NCBI GenBank assembly: GCA_949710005.1
Contig: OX453272.1
Coordinates: forward strand, 8,684,633 to 8,748,632
Reading direction: 5' to 3'
Source: Ricordea florida
Lineage: Eukaryota > Cnidaria > Anthozoa > Corallimorpharia > Ricordeidae
DNA length: 64,000 bases
The position numbers and the translations under genes were made by a program. The notes beneath the pieces were generated by a model. It worked only from the letters and a program-made list of their open reading frames with translations, did not search any database and was not told the origin of the DNA. Below are positions 23,030 through 31,402 of the stretch, piece after piece; position 1 is the stretch's first letter, and each line of letters opens with the position of its first letter.

Positions 23030-24573
23030 TCATCGGAACAAAGCCCAAGCCAATCCACCAACCGCGATTGTCAATGCTATCATATTATTTTCATGTTGTG
23101 TGGTGTCAGGCTCTTTGATTTCAGGTTTAACATCTACAATTGGTGTTTTCATCTGTACAGCTTCAGGTTTGGCAGATGCATGTGGTAACTTAACTTTTGA
23201 AGAGCCTAAGTTATGGCTTATACCTACAGTCTTGGTCTCTAGGTTTACATTTGAGTTAACTCCAAAATTCATATCACCCGTTGCCTTCATTAGATTGTTA
23301 TTATAACCAACCACGCTCTCTGTGTTTATGATCATATTACTGGGCATTAGCCAAACTCCAGGTGCAATTGCCAGATCCAATCTTAACTTCGCTTCCTGAG
23401 TTGCAAGTTGGTACCTTTGTACTGAGCTTGAGATATCGTTCTCGATCACACTACTTTCAAATAGAGCCAAGAACTCTTGTTGCATTTCAATTGCCCCACC
23501 ACCCATGCCCACAATCGAGTTTCGGGTATTAACTTGTGATCCCAACACACAGTAAACGAAGGCCTCAGCAGATCGATTTAGTCTACCCAGTCCAGCCTTG
23601 GTGATTCCATGACCACTCGTTGGAATGAACCAAGCATACTTGTACCCAGCAAAGTCATCATTACGAATGAATGAGATGAGATCTCCCTTATTCTTTTTAC
23701 CCCCATCATCAGAGAATTTACCACCCGCGCCAGGCCATTGGTTAGCATCTTCATCATAATTTCGAATCACATGAACATTTTGAAATCCACCACCTCGTCC
23801 ATGGTAACCAGCTCCATAGTCCAGGAAGATATCACCAAGACCATGGTTTCGCCCACCCTTCCATCTAAAATCAGAATTATAGCTATCCCGAATTCAGCGC
23901 ACAATCTTTGGTAAGCAACCTTACTGTAAGGATTGTTAGCTATGGCAAATGGTTGTTCATCGGGCAGAGGCACACTCAATTCATACAATATTCGCCTTAT
24001 GGTGAAGTAGATGTGAAACTTTATGAAGCCAGCCACCACTTTGGGGTAGTTCAAACTTTCAAAGAGGCTAATACCACATCCAGAGGTTGCACACCATACT
24101 GCAAAATTAAGCTGTTGAGGCCAATAATTCATATCAGGTGCGTTCAACCACTTTCGGCCTTGCTTTCCAAACTTGAATGTGACAACTTGGGATTTAAATA
24201 CATTACGCATCTTAGCGGTGAACTTTTTGGTATTGGACACGTATATATCCAATGAGGTCAGCATGCTTGTGGTATCACTGGTGAAGTCATCAAAGTCAAT
24301 GGCTGGTATAGGATACAACTGATCGGTCATAGTCAAGCTCTTTGGGAATGAACTCAATGCATTATCATTCAATCCTAAATCTAACCATAGTAGTATTTTC
24401 AAATTGGGTGAGAGGCCTTCAGTCCATGTCTTACCAGTGGGGTCATCATAAGACATGACTGTCGTCCCATTATGATTCCATCTCATGTAGCCAACATAAC
24501 TATCATTTATAAATGTAAATTGGCTCAAGTCAGCCTTTCGATACCTATGCCTAAAGTCATTGAGTAAGCCCAT
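23030..24573 (-). pseudogene. Large conserved Polinton protein, split by one frameshift
   Basis: Two overlapping frames, 24573-23767 and 23770-23030, are parts of one gene of about 510 residues. Near 23885-23896 the first frame runs into unrelated sequence. The next frame continues with a Gly/Arg-rich segment (DFRWKGGRNHGLGDIF) that leads without a stop into the second open frame. Conserved-looking blocks include LNFAVWCATSGCGIS, NNPYSKVAYQRLCAEFG, AEAFVYCVLGSQVNTR and NTESVVGYNN, and a hydrophobic segment ends the protein (MIALTIAVGGLAWALF). I have seen similar proteins repeatedly in cnidarian Polinton contexts but know no function. A structural or virion-associated role is a guess from its position beside the capsid genes. 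The single indel makes this copy probably non-functional. Confidence 0.65.
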
Positions 24574-24646
24574 CTTCTATCCAGTGTTTGGGTAGAAGGG
24601 TTATAGTGTTTAACTCAATAAGACACCTTATCATAAGTTATGGTTA

Positions 24647-25246
24647 TCAACCTCCTTTTAGTTCTTTGAGAATTTCTTCTCGTACACTCTGTCTCATTGC
24701 CACAGGATCGCTCTCCTTCACAGAATTTTTTTGAGCCTTTAGTCGGATCTCAGCCTTGAGCTTTTCAAACTTCTTGAGCTCCTCGATTATCATGGAGAAC
24801 TCCTCGTCAGAGATCTTATTATCGCGAAGAGCCTTGGATACCAAGTCATCTATTGTGTTTATTTTGGCTTTGGCCAGCGTAACTGTACTTTGGTGCTTGA
24901 CCGCTTTCTTTGCCACTCTCTTGGAGATTTGTTCACACGCTATGGATGCGCAAACAAGTATTCCACTCGTCACTCCTAAGGGTATAGCTGCCACAATTCC
25001 CACACCACTCAGAGATGTACCCAATCCACCAGCCGCTAAAATGCAAGATAGGATACCACAGGTCGAGCTTGCGTTTATGAGCGCGCCTTTGGCCCGGTTG
25101 TACTTTTTGAGTACCATCTCGTAATGCTTCAATTCAGTTTTTAGCTTGTTAATAGCATCACAACATTGTTGTAGTCTGAAAGTAGCGCCATCAGGAGGAG
25201 GCGCCGTTGGAGGCAAGTTGGGGTAGATTCCTTTGTATTCACCCAT
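24647..25246 (-). CDS. Conserved Polinton membrane protein (199 aa)
   Basis: It starts with a Pro-rich N-terminus (YPNLPPTAPPPDG), followed by a coiled-coil-like helix to about residue 55. A long glycine-rich hydrophobic region (about 58-105: GILSCILAAGGLG, IVAAIPLGVTSGIL) comes next, then a basic stretch (RVAKKAVKH) and a C-terminal coiled coil with ISDEEFSMIIEELKKFEKLK. This architecture recurs next to Polinton genes in cnidarian genomes, but its function is not known to me. Penetration or membrane association of a virion is a possible role. The start codon at 25246 follows a short intergenic gap after the penton gene. Intact. No homologue is visible in Polinton 2 before the retrotransposon cuts it. 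Confidence 0.65.
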   Translation of the reverse strand: MGEYKGIYPNLPPTAPPPDGATFRLQQCCDAINKLKTELKHYEMVLKKYNRAKGALINASSTCGILSCILAAGGLGTSLSGVGIVAAIPLGVTSGILVCASIACEQISKRVAKKAVKHQSTVTLAKAKINTIDDLVSKALRDNKISDEEFSMIIEELKKFEKLKAEIRLKAQKNSVKESDPVAMRQSVREEILKELKGG

Positions 25247-25279
25247 GTTTAGTTACGGCTCTCACGTACTTTTAAAATG

Positions 25280-25900
25280 TTATCTGAATCTCAAACTGAC
25301 GGTGATTGGAGAACCCTTCATATTCAATTTGTTCCATTCACTGTCGAGTACGCTTAAATCGAAGTGATTTATGGGAGTTTTATATTTCTGAACGGGAATG
25401 ACTGGATAATCCTGTGATGGTATGTTGGCAAGTAGGTGTGAGGGTGAGATCTTCACAGGGTCTGTAAATCGAGCATTATTCATATAGGATGACTGGTTAT
25501 CCACTATACTACACATAAGTCTCAGGGGCTCCTTGATCTGGAGATTTATAGGGTATAACTTACCAGGAGTTATGGTTTCAGGCACCCCTAAACCAATTTG
25601 TAACCCTCTCGTAAGTTTAATGGTGAAGATCTTATTTGAATAGAGATAGTCAACAGTATCAGTCTCAATGATCGAGAGCTTAGCCCTATCCGTATCGTTG
25701 AGAAATATCGCGTGTATATCACGCAGAGAGTATGTACCAGGTTGGATTATTATTAAGGGGCGATTATCCTCCTTGAGTATGCTCTGGCGATCCTTGAAAT
25801 TCACCAATCGTTTGGTTTGTATATTACAATCCAGTAGTTGTATCTCTCGAACCTTGTCTAGGGGAGGATCCAAGTACACCCTAGTTTCAGACTCGTACAT
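25280..25900 (-). CDS. mCP: Penton-like minor capsid protein (single jelly roll)
   Basis: 206 residues, matching the layout of Polinton minor capsid (penton) proteins. An N-terminal strand region (LDPPLDKVREIQLLDC) is followed by the turn IIIQPGTYSLRDIHAIFL typical of the PG-Y-S motif. Then come a strand pair FTIKLTRG, a region about lower-order contacts (PLRLMCSIVDNQSSYMNNAR), the YPVIPVQKYK block and the C-terminal strand ITVSLRFR. It would form pentamers at the icosahedral vertices, complementing the MCP at 31403-32620. It is transcribed with the other late-type genes on the minus strand, 34 nt from the next gene. Intact. Assignment is by pattern, not by search. Confidence 0.65.
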   Translation of the reverse strand: MYESETRVYLDPPLDKVREIQLLDCNIQTKRLVNFKDRQSILKEDNRPLIIIQPGTYSLRDIHAIFLNDTDRAKLSIIETDTVDYLYSNKIFTIKLTRGLQIGLGVPETITPGKLYPINLQIKEPLRLMCSIVDNQSSYMNNARFTDPVKISPSHLLANIPSQDYPVIPVQKYKTPINHFDLSVLDSEWNKLNMKGSPITVSLRFR

Positions 25901-25925
25901 GGTAATTAACGCTCAACATTTACAT

Positions 25926-26866
25926 TCAACGGCGCCTCTTCTTTAATTGTTCTACAAAGTACACTACAACAGCGACGATCAATAGCCAAGCGTTCTTACC
26001 CAGGAATGAAATGACCTCGCCGGCAGTCTTGAACAGGAAACTCACGATCGCTCCTACCATACCAGGTAATATCTCACCTAGTTTCTTACCTATGGTCTTC
26101 AGCCCGTCCTCAACGCCTTTACCCAATTTGGATAGGCCTTTGGAAAGATTAGACACGATAACGCCAATGACCACACTAACGGTACTCACAACGGCAAATA
26201 ATGTGAATCCATATTTCTTGAAGATCGATTTCACCCGGTCTCGCAATGACATTCGTTCCTGGATTTGCTCATTCTCCTCCAAGTTGGCTATCTCTTGTTC
26301 TTGTTCACCAATCTCTCTCGAGAGAGTTTCTATTTGACTACTTTCCTCTGGGGTTTTCAGTGGCTTATCTTTATGGAATCTTAGCCTCTCCTTCATTTTG
26401 GTGAGTAATCCCTTTTTCTCAGCTATCTTACCATCATTAGCTTCCACAACTTCAGCTGAGGCTGGTCCAAGATTGTCTCTTATACCCTTCAGGCTCATAA
26501 ATTCATCATTTACCTCACCATCATCTTTGAAGAATACATATGTTTTGGCATTAGACCTTTTCAATCGTACAATTACCCTCCTCCATTCATCCATGGTAGC
26601 TATGAATTTAGCCTTTGCAATATTAAATTTGGAGAATTTTTCTTTGATTTTAGCCAAAGCTTCATCTTGGGCTCTCTCTCTCTATCTATCAAAGGCCTGG
26701 TTTCATCATCATCACCACCAAATGAAGTTTCTTCTTCTTCTTCTATATCAGGGTCAAAACGAGTGGTGGATGTATATGTGGTTAATGGGGTGGCATAAGT
26801 TATGGTATCACCATCACCAGGTTCATTTCGTGTAGTCGGGTCTAACTCAGGATCAGCAGTTGCCAT
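25926..26866 (-). pseudogene. Coiled-coil/transmembrane Polinton protein, frameshifted in an (AG)n repeat
   Basis: Two open frames, 26866-26600 (acidic N-terminal 88 aa) and 26657-25926 (243 aa), form one gene. The reading frame is lost inside the dinucleotide run at about 26670-26688, where the other frame has an upstream stop. The downstream part begins with a LAKIKEKFSKFN block, followed by an Arg/Lys-rich domain, a glutamate-rich coiled coil (IETLSREIGEQEQEIANLEE), a first membrane segment (YGFTLFAVVSTVSVVIGVIV), an amphipathic Lys/Gly segment (LSKGLSKLGKGVEDGLKTIG) and a second membrane segment near the basic C-terminus KKRRR. The gene at 58911 in Polinton 2 looks like a diverged N-terminal counterpart. 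Membrane disruption or virion entry is conceivable but unproven. Confidence 0.65.
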
Positions 26867-26903
26867 ATTTGATGCTAAATATGGGAACTTCTAAGTTAAT
26901 TTA

Positions 26904-27308
26904 TCACACCCACTTGCTAGCAATGTACCCCAGGGCTAACATCCCACCGGAGACATAGGCCATCTCACCCATTCTTTGGTCTCCATTAGGTCGGTAATAG
27001 TCAGAGAATTTGGGAGGATTGCCCATTTGATTGTACAATTTCAGCGCTTCATCCGTCTTTGATATATTCTCAGAGGCCTGGTTCTCATCACTATTCCTCT
27101 TATTCATAAAGTCAATATATGCCAAGCGCTTCTCTTGGTACGCAGAGTAATCTTTTTGGTACTTCTCCATAGCTTTGTCATGCCTCTCCCTTTCGAGTTG
27201 GAGATCAGCTGAAGATGAGCCACTTAGGGCCTTTGCTATATAATTCCCACCAATGAAGGCCGTTGCATTGAGGACTGCTCCTCCAAGCATGATTGCTATA
27301 CTCGCCAT
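26904..27308 (-). CDS. Conserved Polinton protein, 134 aa with two membrane ends
   Basis: It has an N-terminal Gly/Ala-rich hydrophobic segment (IAIMLGGAVLNATAFIGGNY), a central charged coiled coil (ERERHDKAMEKYQKDYSAYQ), the NISKTDEALKLYNQM block, a KFSDYYRPNGDQ motif and a C-terminal hydrophobic segment (GGMLALGYIASKW). A clear homologue lies at 58468-58860 in Polinton 2, in the same relative position after the 78-aa membrane protein gene. Both copies are intact, so the protein is under selection in two diverged elements. Function unknown; a virion membrane or core protein would fit. Confidence 0.75.
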   Translation of the reverse strand: MASIAIMLGGAVLNATAFIGGNYIAKALSGSSSADLQLERERHDKAMEKYQKDYSAYQEKRLAYIDFMNKRNSDENQASENISKTDEALKLYNQMGNPPKFSDYYRPNGDQRMGEMAYVSGGMLALGYIASKWV

Positions 27309-27341
27309 TTATGAATCTATTGTAGGATTTCTTAATACATT

Positions 27342-27522
27342 TCATTCAATCGTAAAGTGCTCCAACTTGGGAGTATTCTTCAAATGATCGAGTACAGCCA
27401 TACTGAATCCTTTCTCGTCAAAGGATATTGCGCGCCCATAGTTATCTTTAGTTATAAAATCCCTCAAAATGGGCTCATCTCTCATGACTATCCAACACCA
27501 CTTTGAATTTCAATGCACTCAT
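27342..27522 (-). pseudogene. Small degraded ORF (about 60 codons)
   Basis: An ATG at 27522 overlaps the stop of the upstream gene (TAATG-type junction). After about 14 codons the frame meets a TGA. An overlapping frame starting at 27485 (MRDEPILRDF...) runs 47 codons to a stop at 27342-27344. The arrangement suggests a single small gene with a one-base indel near 27480. No homologue was seen in Polinton 2, where the neighbouring genes are only a few bases apart. Product unrecognised. Confidence 0.35.
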
Positions 27523-27746
27523 TACTCAAGGCTCTTTGGTAGTATCTTCTGGTCCTCTAAATAAGTTTTGAGGTACATACTCGCGGCTAAAACAACTACC
27601 CATTTGCCATAATTCATGATACTGGACGATGGATCGCCAATGAAGGATTCTCTCAGAGCCTTTTTACCCACATAACCCACACCAGCGGCGAGCCCCACGA
27701 GAACTGCAGAATCGGTAACAGTCTTTACAAGCTTATTGTCTGACAT
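27522..27746 (-). CDS. Small conserved Polinton membrane protein
   Basis: 74 residues from the start at 27746 (MSDNKLVKTV). An in-frame ATG four codons upstream (27758) overlaps the preceding gene and is less likely, because the Polinton 2 homologue (58246-58464) begins MSNENKLVKTV. It has one glycine/alanine-rich hydrophobic segment (DSAVLVGLAAGVGYVGKKAL) and another near the C-terminus (WVVVLAASMYLKTYLEDQKI). It is strongly conserved between the two elements, much more than the surrounding DNA, so it is a real gene. Function unknown. Confidence 0.75.
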   Translation of the reverse strand: MSDNKLVKTVTDSAVLVGLAAGVGYVGKKALRESFIGDPSSSIMNYGKWVVVLAASMYLKTYLEDQKILPKSLE

Positions 27747-27754
27747 TTTATTTA

Positions 27755-28138
27755 TCACATCAACTCATCGTTTAAACTATTTTCTTTGTGTGGTTCGCTC
27801 CTGACCTCATTGACAGGAGGTGGGTTGAAGGTTGGAGCAGGTACGCGTAAGTCGGCTACTTTGCTTTTATATCTCGTGAATAAAGAATAAGCAGTAATTG
27901 CTATTATGGACCCGAGTGTTAACACAGTCTCGAAGGATAAACTGGGTATCCAAGCATTAACATCCATGGAAGATTCCTCTTTCTGATTTGCATCCCGCTG
28001 CTCTTTTTCTTTCAATGCCTCCTTAGCCTTCTTGTGGTATTCAGCCAATTTCTTCCCAGCCTCAACTTTCTTAGGATCCTTCACTTTATTCTTTACAGTG
28101 GGTTCCTTTGTGATTTGCTCAACACCTTGCTCAGCCAT
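27755..28138 (-). CDS. Lys-rich single-pass membrane protein (127 aa)
   Basis: It has a charged N-terminal half with EQITKEP, KDPKKVEAGKKLAEYHKKAK, then a single hydrophobic segment (LSFETVLTLGSIIAITAYSLF), a short basic stop-transfer (RYKSK) and a proline-rich tail. The homologue in Polinton 2 (57759-58193) shares EQITK, KDPKKV, AGKKLAEY and the membrane segment. The start codon lies 32 nt downstream of a GATTTAAAG motif and just after a 14-bp-arm hairpin (28166-28198). Function unknown. Confidence 0.75.
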   Translation of the reverse strand: MAEQGVEQITKEPTVKNKVKDPKKVEAGKKLAEYHKKAKEALKEKEQRDANQKEESSMDVNAWIPSLSFETVLTLGSIIAITAYSLFTRYKSKVADLRVPAPTFNPPPVNEVRSEPHKENSLNDELM

Positions 28139-28170
28139 GTTATACCCCTGTTATCACTAACCTTTAAATC
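28139..28170 (-). promoter_or_regulatory. TATA-like core promoter of the 127-aa gene
   Basis: On the minus strand the motif GATTTAAAGGTTAGTGATAA begins 32 nt before the ATG. The same core precedes 28432 in this element and three genes of Polinton 2 with 32-35 nt spacing. Confidence 0.55.
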
Positions 28171-28198
28171 TCCTAATAGGGTTGCTATTAGGAGATTT
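28166..28198. promoter_or_regulatory. Intergenic hairpin 1 of Polinton 1
   Basis: Perfect 14-bp arms (AAATCTCCTAATAG / CTATTAGGAGATTT) around a 5-nt loop. The promoter-proximal arm overlaps the GATTTAAA motif. It could be a terminator for the upstream gene, an operator or an RNA processing signal. Confidence 0.55.
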
Positions 28199-28210
28199 TT
28201 GAACTAACAT

Positions 28211-28432
28211 TTAACAAAACCAACGACTTTTGGTATATAACCAATATAATACAATTCCTAGCATCACACCTTCCAAATATATAGAAAGCTCCTCAATCCT
28301 CCTTCTTTCCTCATTTTTATCTTCTTGTATGATTTCCCAACACTGCATATCTATATTATTTTTACAATATTCTTCACAATATTTATCCACAGTCGCTCTA
28401 TCAATAACTTCAGGAACTCCTGCGTTAGCCAT
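28211..28432 (-). CDS. Small membrane protein (73 aa)
   Basis: An acidic, cysteine-containing N-terminal half (VDKYCEEYCKNNIDMQCW) is followed by a charged linker and one C-terminal hydrophobic segment (LEGVMLGIVLYWLY) with a short basic end. It has its own upstream GATTTAAAA motif 33 nt before the ATG, which supports it being a gene. No counterpart in Polinton 2. Function unknown. Confidence 0.5.
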   Translation of the reverse strand: MANAGVPEVIDRATVDKYCEEYCKNNIDMQCWEIIQEDKNEERRRIEELSIYLEGVMLGIVLYWLYTKSRWFC

Positions 28433-28477
28433 GTTTATATCCCTATTATCACTAACTTTTAAATCTCCTATTAGGAG
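28433..28477 (-). promoter_or_regulatory. Promoter-like motif with short palindrome upstream of the 73-aa gene
   Basis: Minus strand: CTCCTAATAGGAG followed by GATTTAAAAGTTAGTGATAA. The core is 33 nt from the ATG at 28432. The sequence from the core to the ATG is nearly identical to that upstream of the 127-aa gene. Confidence 0.55.
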
Positions 28478-28499
28478 TAGGAGAAGTAAGTCTTAATTA

Positions 28500-29360
28500 T
28501 TAAACAGTATACTCTACCTCAATTTCCTCATCTGATTCTTGTGCCTTATTAGGGCCTAACAAGCGAAAACTAGTCATTTTGTTGTTATCATCTGGAGTGA
28601 AGTTCATCTGATAAACACGAAGACGAGCTGAAGCGCCATAACTGCTCTGCCCATGTGACCCCCAGAATATACCATCCCAAAGGACAGCAGGATGACCGAT
28701 ACCGCTTACATAATTATCAGGCTTCCACATGTATTCAAGTGGGTGAACCATTTTATCACCTGGGCCATATACAGAAGTTTTGGATTTTATGCTCTCACCC
28801 TTACCCCAGGTAATGAACTTTAGGTAGGCCTGCTCTGGACTGAACTTATCCTTTGTCTTCTCACCTGTTACTTGGTTTGTGATGTTTGGGTAATCGTATA
28901 TGGGTTTGACAGCATAAGACCAATCATTTTCACTTCTAACAGTTGCATATGCATTGTAAGTGGAGGCTGGTACTAAACGCTCAGACTTGGATTTTTTACA
29001 AAACTTTTTGAGTGAATCCAATGTAATCTCCCACACTTTATCTAGTGCTTCGCGAGTCTTCATTTCTTCGGTTGTGGGGCTATTCATAGTCTCATCAGAT
29101 GTCATTGGGTAGCAAATCTGGAACCCCTCCAATGTTTCAATACTGCGATCCTCTTTACTAGTTCCAAATGGCCACGTACCAGATATACCTGAAAAGTATT
29201 GCTTTGCTAGTTCAATGAATATGGGGCGTTTCACACCGTTTGGACCTTCTACATAAACATCTGAAGTAACCCATTGAAAGGGTGAGTTACCTTTACCTTT
29301 GGTGGAAGAGTTCTTCTTAGGTTCGGACACAACAATGGTGCTCCAGTTAAAATCAGTCAA
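28500..29360 (-). CDS. Candidate single-stranded DNA-binding protein (DUF5871-like)
   Basis: 286 residues, intact. FQWVTSDVYVEG at the N-terminus, an internal helix-rich region (REALDKVWEITLDSLKKFCK), the block AYLKFITWGKGESIKSKT, SVYGPGDKMVHPLEYM, and a C-terminal WGSHGQSSYGASARLRVYQ motif resemble proteins of large DNA viruses predicted to bind ssDNA. Polintons use protein-primed replication, which exposes single strands, so such a role is reasonable. The gene belongs to a block (28211-30193) missing from the corresponding place in Polinton 2. An acidic tail (QESDEEIEVEY) ends the protein, as in many SSBs. Assignment is by remembered pattern only. Confidence 0.45.
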   Translation of the reverse strand: MTDFNWSTIVVSEPKKNSSTKGKGNSPFQWVTSDVYVEGPNGVKRPIFIELAKQYFSGISGTWPFGTSKEDRSIETLEGFQICYPMTSDETMNSPTTEEMKTREALDKVWEITLDSLKKFCKKSKSERLVPASTYNAYATVRSENDWSYAVKPIYDYPNITNQVTGEKTKDKFSPEQAYLKFITWGKGESIKSKTSVYGPGDKMVHPLEYMWKPDNYVSGIGHPAVLWDGIFWGSHGQSSYGASARLRVYQMNFTPDDNNKMTSFRLLGPNKAQESDEEIEVEYTV

Positions 29361-29431
29361 GTGAAATGATTATTGGTTCAGACATGTTCAACAAGTACCT
29401 TTGGGTTATGATATAGTAAATAGTTCCCTTT

Positions 29432-29464
29432 AAGTCTCTTAGTAGGTCATCTACTAAGAGACTT
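29432..29464. promoter_or_regulatory. Intergenic hairpin 2 of Polinton 1
   Basis: Perfect 14-bp arms (AAGTCTCTTAGTAG / CTACTAAGAGACTT) around a 5-nt loop, upstream of the 286-aa gene and downstream of the 110-aa gene. It has the same arm length and loop size as hairpin 1 with a different arm sequence. A CTTAAAGGG motif overlaps the arm. Confidence 0.55.
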
Positions 29465-29494
29465 ACAATAGTGTTTCATATGGAAGTTGGGTCA

Positions 29495-29827
29495 TTAAGT
29501 CCATAGTTGCTCGGCTTCTCCCTTTTGCTCGTTATCGAAGCACCAATCCCACGCACGATCGGGGTGCCATGCTATAGGCATTAGTTCCTCATACAGAGAT
29601 TCGTAGAAGTTCGATTTATGGTAGTGCTTGTATGAATTCAACATTTTTATTGTAATGTATGAAACTTCAGACTCCATATCTTTTGCAAACAACTTGACAA
29701 AAGAGCCATACAGACCAGTATTTTCCAAACCCTCTTCCCCATCCCAATCCCCATTGTCCATTGTTCTGAATCTCTCCTCGGGGCTAATAGATTCATCAAA
29801 ACGTCTATCATAGATGTCCTTATACAT
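29495..29827 (-). CDS. Small acidic protein with a WHPDRAWDW motif (110 aa)
   Basis: Negatively charged with many aromatic residues (YDRRFDESISPEERFR, AWHPDRAWDWCFDNE). It has no membrane segment. WHP-R-x-W-D-W near the C-terminus is distinctive and reminds me of small proteins of large DNA viruses, but I cannot name a family. It starts 15 nt after the preceding 116-aa gene. No homologue in Polinton 2. Confidence 0.5.
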   Translation of the reverse strand: MYKDIYDRRFDESISPEERFRTMDNGDWDGEEGLENTGLYGSFVKLFAKDMESEVSYITIKMLNSYKHYHKSNFYESLYEELMPIAWHPDRAWDWCFDNEQKGEAEQLWT

Positions 29828-29842
29828 ATAATGAAAACGGGA

Positions 29843-30193
29843 TTAAAGTTCATCCCTGAAACTATATCTCAATATCGCTCTCAAAACTTTCACAGTACGT
29901 GTGATTAGGATATCTGCAGAGTAAGTCTCATCATCATAATGGTCTATTATGGATTTATATGGTTCTTGATCCGGTTCTCGGTTAAAATTAACTTCAAGTC
30001 TTGTGAAATTAGGGTTGATTACCTCAAAGGCATTAACAATCTCTGGCCTTACTCTTTCGAAGAGCTTATCAGAGTCATAGTCATTCTCACCATGTACAGT
30101 TAATGTATGAAACTCAAGTTCGTTTTCTTGCATCTTGTTGTGCTTGTGCTTATGGCACGTCCAATCTTTACGACAGTTTTTCCCAGTCACCAT
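29843..30193 (-). CDS. Unrecognised 116-aa protein
   Basis: It begins with a short Cys/His-containing basic segment (CRKDWTCHKHKHNK), then a mixed alpha/beta-looking domain (LFERVRPEIVNAFEVINPNF) and a basic C-terminal helix (TRTVKVLRAILRYSF). The second in-frame Met, at residue 21, could be the true start. It lies 2 nt downstream of the stop of the upstream gene, suggesting co-transcription. No homologue in Polinton 2. Confidence 0.45.
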   Translation of the reverse strand: MVTGKNCRKDWTCHKHKHNKMQENELEFHTLTVHGENDYDSDKLFERVRPEIVNAFEVINPNFTRLEVNFNREPDQEPYKSIIDHYDDETYSADILITRTVKVLRAILRYSFRDEL

Positions 30194-30195
30194 TT

Positions 30196-30757
30196 TTAGT
30201 TCTCAGGTTGTGTTGGAGTATTGCTAGGCATTTGCTCAAGTTGTGTTGGAGTATTGCTGAGCGCTTGCTCAAGTTGTGTTGGGGCACTGTTGGATCCATG
30301 CTCAGGTTCTCTTAATTTGAAGTGCTTTGCAATGTGAATAACTGCTGATAGTAATGCTGTGAGTCTTCCACCTTTCAGTACAAGTAACCCAGATATCTCT
30401 GAGATCTCCTTCAGTATCAATTGATCGTTCTTCCAGTCACTCACAAGAGCGTCTTGATCATCTATATTTACGAACTTGCCCACAACCTGGGCTATCAATT
30501 GAAAGGAAGAGTCCACCAAGCCATCGGCGATCTTCTTGCCAAGACACGACTTGATACCTCTTGTAATACTTCTCCACATCCTTCTCCGATAGTTTGATTG
30601 TATCAGCAAAGTCCATATTTACACCAGTGTATTCTTTCGTTGAACCCAAGCATGCCACGATTGAAAGTGATTCCCTCTTTGACTCCAAATCATTGGTTGG
30701 TGTTGGTGTTGTACCAACTGATGCTTCACTATTCAATATATCTTCGGGGGTAGCCAT
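30196..30757 (-). pseudogene. Conserved ~190-aa Polinton protein with one frameshift
   Basis: The N-terminal part is in the frame starting at 30757 (ESLSIVACLGSTKEY, LSEKDVEKYYKRYQ). The C-terminal part is in the next frame from about 30552 (CLGKKIADGLVDSSFQL, LVLKGGRLTALLSAV). The intact Polinton 2 homologue (57201-57716) reads continuously through the same junction (RYQSVLGKKINGG), which proves that a single-base indel near 30538-30552 broke this copy. The C-terminus has three copies of an 11-residue repeat containing PTQLEQ/PTQPEN. It sits immediately after the packaging ATPase in both elements. Function unknown; the locus suggests a role in packaging or capsid assembly. Confidence 0.8.
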
Positions 30758-30759
30758 GT

Positions 30760-31389
30760 TTATGCCTCAGTCGCTGGTATCTCTAAGTAATTTTCAAACG
30801 GATGGCGCAGGGAAAAGCAAAGTCTGGCGTACTTTTCCTTTTTGAGTAACCTCTTGTACCGTTTGCGCTTATCAGCATCCAAAGCACCACCATATTCCTC
30901 AAATAACATTTTCATCGCGGTTTCAGACGGGTTGTAAAATGATACAACACATGCGACATTCTCTCGGAACGGTTTCGCGATCGATGTGAGTTGTTGGGTG
31001 AGAACCCACACGGATAACCCAATATGCCTCCCAGAAAAGGCCAGGTTGATGAATTTGTTTGACCGTTTCTTCAAGTCTTTCGACACAGCGCAATCGTCCA
31101 GTATTATTAATGTGTTCTCACCCGAGAAGAACTTTGAGCAAAGCGTTAGCAGATTGTCAATTTCGTCCTGATCACTAGAGTCTGGTGAGAGTACCCAAAA
31201 TCTCTTGTCCCCTTTTGCAAAGTCTTTGTAAGTCTTGTTATGGCTATAAGTTGGGCAAATCAATACAATATACTCGAATGCGCCCCTAAAGTGCCCTCGA
31301 AGCTGGTCCACCAGGTATTGAGTCTTTCCACAATTTGTAGGCCCCATAATGATACAGTTGAATGGGATTTTATCCACTAACTCATTCAT
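30760..31389 (-). CDS. ATP: A32-like DNA-packaging ATPase
   Basis: 209 residues of the FtsK-HerA/A32 packaging ATPase family, which drives genome entry into capsids. Walker A is GPTNCGKT at about residues 16-23 and Walker B is TLIILDDCA at about 95-103. A sensor-like SVWVLTQQLTSIAKPFREN follows. The overall length is typical of Polinton ATPases. The homologue at 56543-57169 in Polinton 2 shares nearly all motifs. The gene starts 13 nt downstream of the MCP stop, so the two are likely co-transcribed. Intact. Confidence 0.9.
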   Translation of the reverse strand: MNELVDKIPFNCIIMGPTNCGKTQYLVDQLRGHFRGAFEYIVLICPTYSHNKTYKDFAKGDKRFWVLSPDSSDQDEIDNLLTLCSKFFSGENTLIILDDCAVSKDLKKRSNKFINLAFSGRHIGLSVWVLTQQLTSIAKPFRENVACVVSFYNPSETAMKMLFEEYGGALDADKRKRYKRLLKKEKYARLCFSLRHPFENYLEIPATEA

Positions 31390-31402
31390 CCTTCGATTCT
31401 AC

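Noticed and set aside
28161..28485. CRISPR-like interpretation of the repeated hairpins
   Set aside because: The units are not regularly spaced, have different arm sequences and lie in a eukaryotic transposon.
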